Source: Beijerinckiaceae bacterium (GTDB taxonomy: Bacteria; Pseudomonadota; Alphaproteobacteria; Rhizobiales; Beijerinckiaceae). From it: a stretch of DNA of 7,008 nucleotides. Under the pieces are notes generated by a model. That model had not been told where the DNA came from. It ran no database searches and worked only from the letters and a program-made list of their open reading frames with translations. The stretch lies in contig CANGOK010000178.1 of the NCBI GenBank assembly GCA_947455285.1, positions 1 through 7,008 on the forward strand, given 5' to 3'. Numbering within the stretch: position 1 is the first letter of the stretch; every line of letters starts with the position of its first letter. Position numbers and translations under genes: made by a program. Below, piece by piece: positions 5,842 to 7,008 of the stretch.

Positions 5842-7008
5842 TTAGAGCGAAGTGAGCCTTTGCGCGACTCTGTCTGGCGCAGGCGCTTTGGCGGCGTCGC
5901 CCACGACAGCCACGGTGGGCGGGGTGCGCAGGGCCGCAAGGCCCGCCATTCGGACTTCTTCCAGCGTGAGCGCGTCAATTTTCTCGATCATCTCCGCGCG
6001 GGTGACGAGGCGCCCAAAGGCCAGCATCTGGCGGGCGATCTGGTCGGCGCGGGCCGCGGGCGATTCGAGAGCGGTCAGCAGCGAAACCTTGGCCTGAGCC
6101 TTGGCCCTTTGCATTTCGTCTGAGGTGAGCCCCTGCGCTGCGCCCGCTATGCAATCCAGCGAGACGTTGACGAGGTCGGGCACATCACGATGGGAGGCCG
6201 CCGCATAGAAGCCAAAGAGACCGGTGTCCGCGTAGCCCCAGTGGAAGGAGTAGATGGAATAGGCTAGGCCGCGCGCCTCCCGCACTTCCTGAAACAGCCG
6301 CGAGGACATGCCTCCGCCCACCGCGTTGGCGAAGACATGGGCGGCATAGGTCGCAGGATCGTTATAGGAGGCGCTTTCGAAGCCGATCACCACATGGGTC
6401 TGTTCGAGCTTGCGCTTCTTGCGCAATTCGCCGCCCCGGTAATGGGCGCGCGTAGGTTCGCTGCGCAGGCGCGGCAGGCCTTCGAAACGTGCCGCGGTTT
6501 CATCGACGATGCGCTGATGCTCAAGCGCGCCCGCCGCCGCCACCACCGCGCCCGGCGTCCCATAATGCTGGGCGAGATAGGCGCGCAGCGCAGGCGCATC
6601 AAAGCTCGCCACACGCTCGGGCGTGCCGAGGATCGGGCGACCGATGGGCTGGTCGGGATAGGCTGCGTCGTTGAAGAGATCGAAGACGAGATCGTCGGGC
6701 GTATCATGCGCCTCGCCGATCTCCTGCGTGATGACGCCCTTCTCGCGCTCCAGCTCCGCCGGATCAAAGGCGCTGTCGGTGAGGATGTCCGAGAGAATGT
6801 CGAGGGCGAGGCCGCTGTCCTGAGCGAGCAGTCGCGCCTGATAGGATGTGTATTCGACGCTGGTGGCCGCGTTGAGGTCGCCGCCTGCGCTCTCGATCTC
6901 TTCGGCGATGGCGCGCGCATTGCGTCGGCGCGTGCCCTTGAAGGCCATGTGTTCGAGCAGGTGGGAGATCCCATGCTCCTGCTCGCTCTCGTTGCGGGCG
7001 CCCGCGCC
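5842..7008 (-). CDS. M16 zinc metallopeptidase (beta-MPP/PqqL-like), 5' end outside window
   Basis: The last 388 residues of an M16 peptidase. The reading frame is open to the window edge, so the start lies beyond 7008; the ATG at 6948 is internal. The first visible residues include EHGISHLLEHMAFKGT. They carry the inverted zinc motif HxxEH (His16, Glu19, His20 of the visible part), and the third zinc ligand is Glu96 in EREKGVITQEIGE, 76 residues later as expected. The second domain has the family block GGGMSSRLFQ (231-240) and EVREARGLAYSIYS (241-254). All catalytic residues are present, so it is the active, beta-MPP-like type. About 30-40 residues are probably missing, judging by the usual length near 420. 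It degrades or processes peptides; substrate and compartment are unknown, and any signal peptide is out of sight. First visible gene of a minus-strand unit with rimJ and the sensor. Confidence 0.95.
   Translation of the reverse strand, partial: GAGARNESEQEHGISHLLEHMAFKGTRRRNARAIAEEIESAGGDLNAATSVEYTSYQARLLAQDSGLALDILSDILTDSAFDPAELEREKGVITQEIGEAHDTPDDLVFDLFNDAAYPDQPIGRPILGTPERVASFDAPALRAYLAQHYGTPGAVVAAAGALEHQRIVDETAARFEGLPRLRSEPTRAHYRGGELRKKRKLEQTHVVIGFESASYNDPATYAAHVFANAVGGGMSSRLFQEVREARGLAYSIYSFHWGYADTGLFGFYAAASHRDVPDLVNVSLDCIAGAAQGLTSDEMQRAKAQAKVSLLTALESPAARADQIARQMLAFGRLVTRAEMIEKIDALTLEEVRMAGLAALRTPPTVAVVGDAAKAPAPDRVAQRLTSL

Noticed and set aside
5284..6123. A 279-codon plus-strand open frame opposite rimJ and the M16 gene
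   Set aside because: It spans two well-supported minus-strand genes, has low-complexity GC-rich translation and no family motif.
5842..6948. M16 peptidase starting at ATG 6948
   Set aside because: The essential HxxEH zinc motif is encoded immediately upstream (6949-6963) and the frame is open to the window edge, so this ATG is internal.

Overview
The window looks like an ordinary chromosomal segment of a GC-rich alphaproteobacterium, most likely a member of Rhizobiales (Hyphomicrobiales). This rests on GC-rich codon usage, the style of the proteins (a bacterial beta-MPP-like M16 peptidase, RimJ, YqgE, a stand-alone DsbD-N-like protein), an RgsP-like signalling protein, and a CCCTCCCC/GGGGAGGG intergenic palindrome of a kind I associate with this order. 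No insertion sequence, integrase, phage gene, CRISPR array, tRNA or rRNA was seen. Nothing suggests recent transfer.

Layout from left to right. Positions 1-139 carry no gene. They hold a composite inverted-repeat element: a perfect 20-bp inverted repeat with a 41-bp centre, then two small hairpins. Positions 140-1498 (minus strand) hold a probable two-gene redox unit. A secreted stand-alone DsbD N-domain protein (671-1498) is followed 48 bp later by a cytosolic Prx5-type peroxiredoxin (140-622). A 97-bp divergent intergenic region (1499-1595) separates this unit from yqgE/algH on the plus strand (1596-2219). yqgE ends 19 bp from the convergent end of the next gene, with no visible terminator hairpin between them.

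Positions 2239-7008 (minus strand) hold three co-directional genes, read right to left. They are an M16 zinc peptidase cut by the window edge (5842 to beyond 7008), rimJ-type acetyltransferase (5230-5832, 9-bp gap), and a large sensor protein (2239-5115, possibly starting at 5220). The sensor has a periplasmic domain, seven membrane helices, PAS, GGDEF and EAL domains.

The sensor is the most interesting gene. Its GGDEF active site reads ASDQF and its inhibitory site reads NPQD. Its EAL domain has ESQ for EAL, Arg for the metal-binding Asn, and Gly for the first Asp of DDFGTG. It is therefore probably a catalytically dead c-di-GMP receptor or scaffold. Its architecture matches RgsP, the seven-transmembrane protein needed for unipolar growth in Rhizobiales. 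I found no convincing wholly new system; the degenerate sensor and the intergenic repeat are the best leads.
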